From: Paenibacillus catalpae
GTDB lineage: Bacteria > Bacillota > Bacilli > Paenibacillales > Paenibacillaceae
Length of the DNA stretch: 64,000 nt
Assembly (NCBI RefSeq): GCF_900112695.1
Contig: NZ_FOMT01000005.1
Coordinates: 255,957-319,956 of the forward strand
Reading direction: 5' to 3'
Shown: piece after piece, positions 63,525 to 64,000 of the stretch
Numbering within the stretch: the first letter of the stretch is position 1
Layout: every line of letters starts with the position of its first letter
Program-made: the position numbers and the translations under genes
The notes under the pieces: generated by a model
Told to the model about the DNA's origin: nothing
The model's input: only the letters and a program-made list of their open reading frames with translations
Database searches by the model: none

Positions 63525-64000
63525 ATGGGCAAGTATCGAAAAACGGTGCAAATTGTCATTCTGCTTGCCGTGCTGGTTGTAGGCGGATATGCCATTGGCA
63601 ATACCTTATTCGCCGCCAAGGACGGGGGAATCCCGAAGATCGGGGAACAGCCGCCCGATTTTGCATTGGCTGATTTGCAGGGCAATACGCACAATCTTTC
63701 CGATTATAAAGGCAAAGCCGTTGTCATTAACTTCTGGGGGAGCTTTTGTCCGCCTTGCGTGAAGGAAATGCCGGAGTTTGAACGCCAATTCGAGAAATGG
63801 AAGGATTCAGGTCTCGAGGTATTGGCGATTAATTTAAGCGAGGATACGCTAACGGTGAACAATTTCGTGCACCGTTTTGATCTGAGCTATCCGATCCTGC
63901 GTGATGTGAACCGGAAGACGGAGCATAAATACGGGCTGGAGTCCTACCCGACGACCTTTTTTGTCAAACCGGACGGGACTATTCTCGATGTGTTTGTAGG
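63525..64000 (+). CDS. resA: Thiol-disulfide oxidoreductase ResA (3' end beyond the window)
   Basis: ResA reduces the heme-binding Cys pair of apocytochrome c on the outer face of the membrane. About 158 residues are visible: a signal-anchor helix (about 8-28), then a thioredoxin fold with NFWGSFCPPCVKEMPEF (active site about 70-80). YPTTFFVKPDGTI follows near the cut. The active site is CPPC, where B. subtilis ResA has CEPC. GGTGATGGGACGGGA precedes the ATG at 63525. Position behind rluB matches the resABC cluster; resB and resC would lie to the right. Confidence 0.93.
   Translation, partial: MGKYRKTVQIVILLAVLVVGGYAIGNTLFAAKDGGIPKIGEQPPDFALADLQGNTHNLSDYKGKAVVINFWGSFCPPCVKEMPEFERQFEKWKDSGLEVLAINLSEDTLTVNNFVHRFDLSYPILRDVNRKTEHKYGLESYPTTFFVKPDGTILDVFV

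Noticed and set aside
1..64000. tRNA, rRNA, insertion sequences or prophage genes
   Set aside because: No cloverleaf, rRNA stretch, transposase, integrase other than XerD, or phage structural gene was recognised.

Overview
The window is chromosomal DNA of an endospore-forming Gram-positive bacterium, most likely Paenibacillus or a close relative in Paenibacillaceae. The support is the gene content and order (spoIIIA, accBC, nusB-folD-xseAB-ispA-dxs-tlyA-argR-recN-spoIVB-spo0A, bkd, spoIIM-fur-yqzK-xerD-deoB-pnp-pdp-dacF-spoIIA, spoVA-lysA-ppiB-rib-scpAB, dacB-spmAB-rluB-resA), which follows the Bacillus subtilis map closely. Strong AG-rich ribosome binding sites, frequent TTG/GTG starts and a moderate GC content fit as well. 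No rRNA, tRNA, insertion sequence, prophage or CRISPR array was seen; this is mostly core genome.

Layout. 1-2000: a minus-strand group of comA, comB (sulfolactate pathway) and a DUF441 membrane protein cut by the left edge. 2016-7892: yqhV and the eight-gene spoIIIA operon. 8135-11480: accB-accC and an Asp23/AmaP/DUF2273 envelope-stress group. 11482-18483: a structured leader, then nusB, folD, xseA, xseB, ispA, dxs and tlyA. 18500-21432: a promoter carrying two LexA-like boxes, a degenerate nuclease-like gene, argR and recN. 21502-23958: spoIVB and spo0A. 24073-30117: yqzF and the branched-chain 2-oxoacid dehydrogenase genes with lipB; a FapR-like operator sits in front of the E1 gene. 30109-34747: two easily missed small genes (prli42-like and mciZ), a peptidase, nudF, spoIIM, fur and a subtilisin-like protease. 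34976-44294: ald, yqzK, xerD, deoB, purine nucleoside phosphorylase, a Spo0E-like gene, pdp, dacF and spoIIAA-AB-sigF. 44273-45462: three tandem hairpin repeats and two P-loop kinase-like genes inserted between sigF and spoVA. 45648-48384: a short spoVA operon (AA, AB, AF only). 48522-55785: lysA, ppiB, an FMN riboswitch with the riboflavin operon, and scpAB. 56008-58568: the metNIQ transporter. 58764-64000: a DUF2953 gene, gerW, dacB, spmA, spmB, rluB and a resA gene cut by the right edge.

How the genes work together. About 25 genes serve sporulation, from initiation (spo0A, a Spo0E-like phosphatase) through forespore sigma-F control (spoIIA), engulfment and the mother cell-forespore channel (spoIIIA, spoIIM, spoIVB) to cortex and germination (dacF, dacB, spmAB, gerW, spoVA). 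Candidate sigma-H, sigma-E and sigma-G promoters read by eye fit these roles. The rest is housekeeping: fatty acid initiation (accBC, bkd), isoprenoid entry (ispA, dxs), DNA repair and chromosome maintenance (recN, xseAB, xerD, scpAB), riboflavin and nucleoside metabolism.

The most interesting signals are the likely SOS control of a nuclease-like gene, argR and recN; the FapR-like box on bkd; the tandem hairpins and inserted kinase pair next to sigF; the structured leader of nusB; and the reduced spoVA operon. All promoter and operator calls are pattern matches made by eye.
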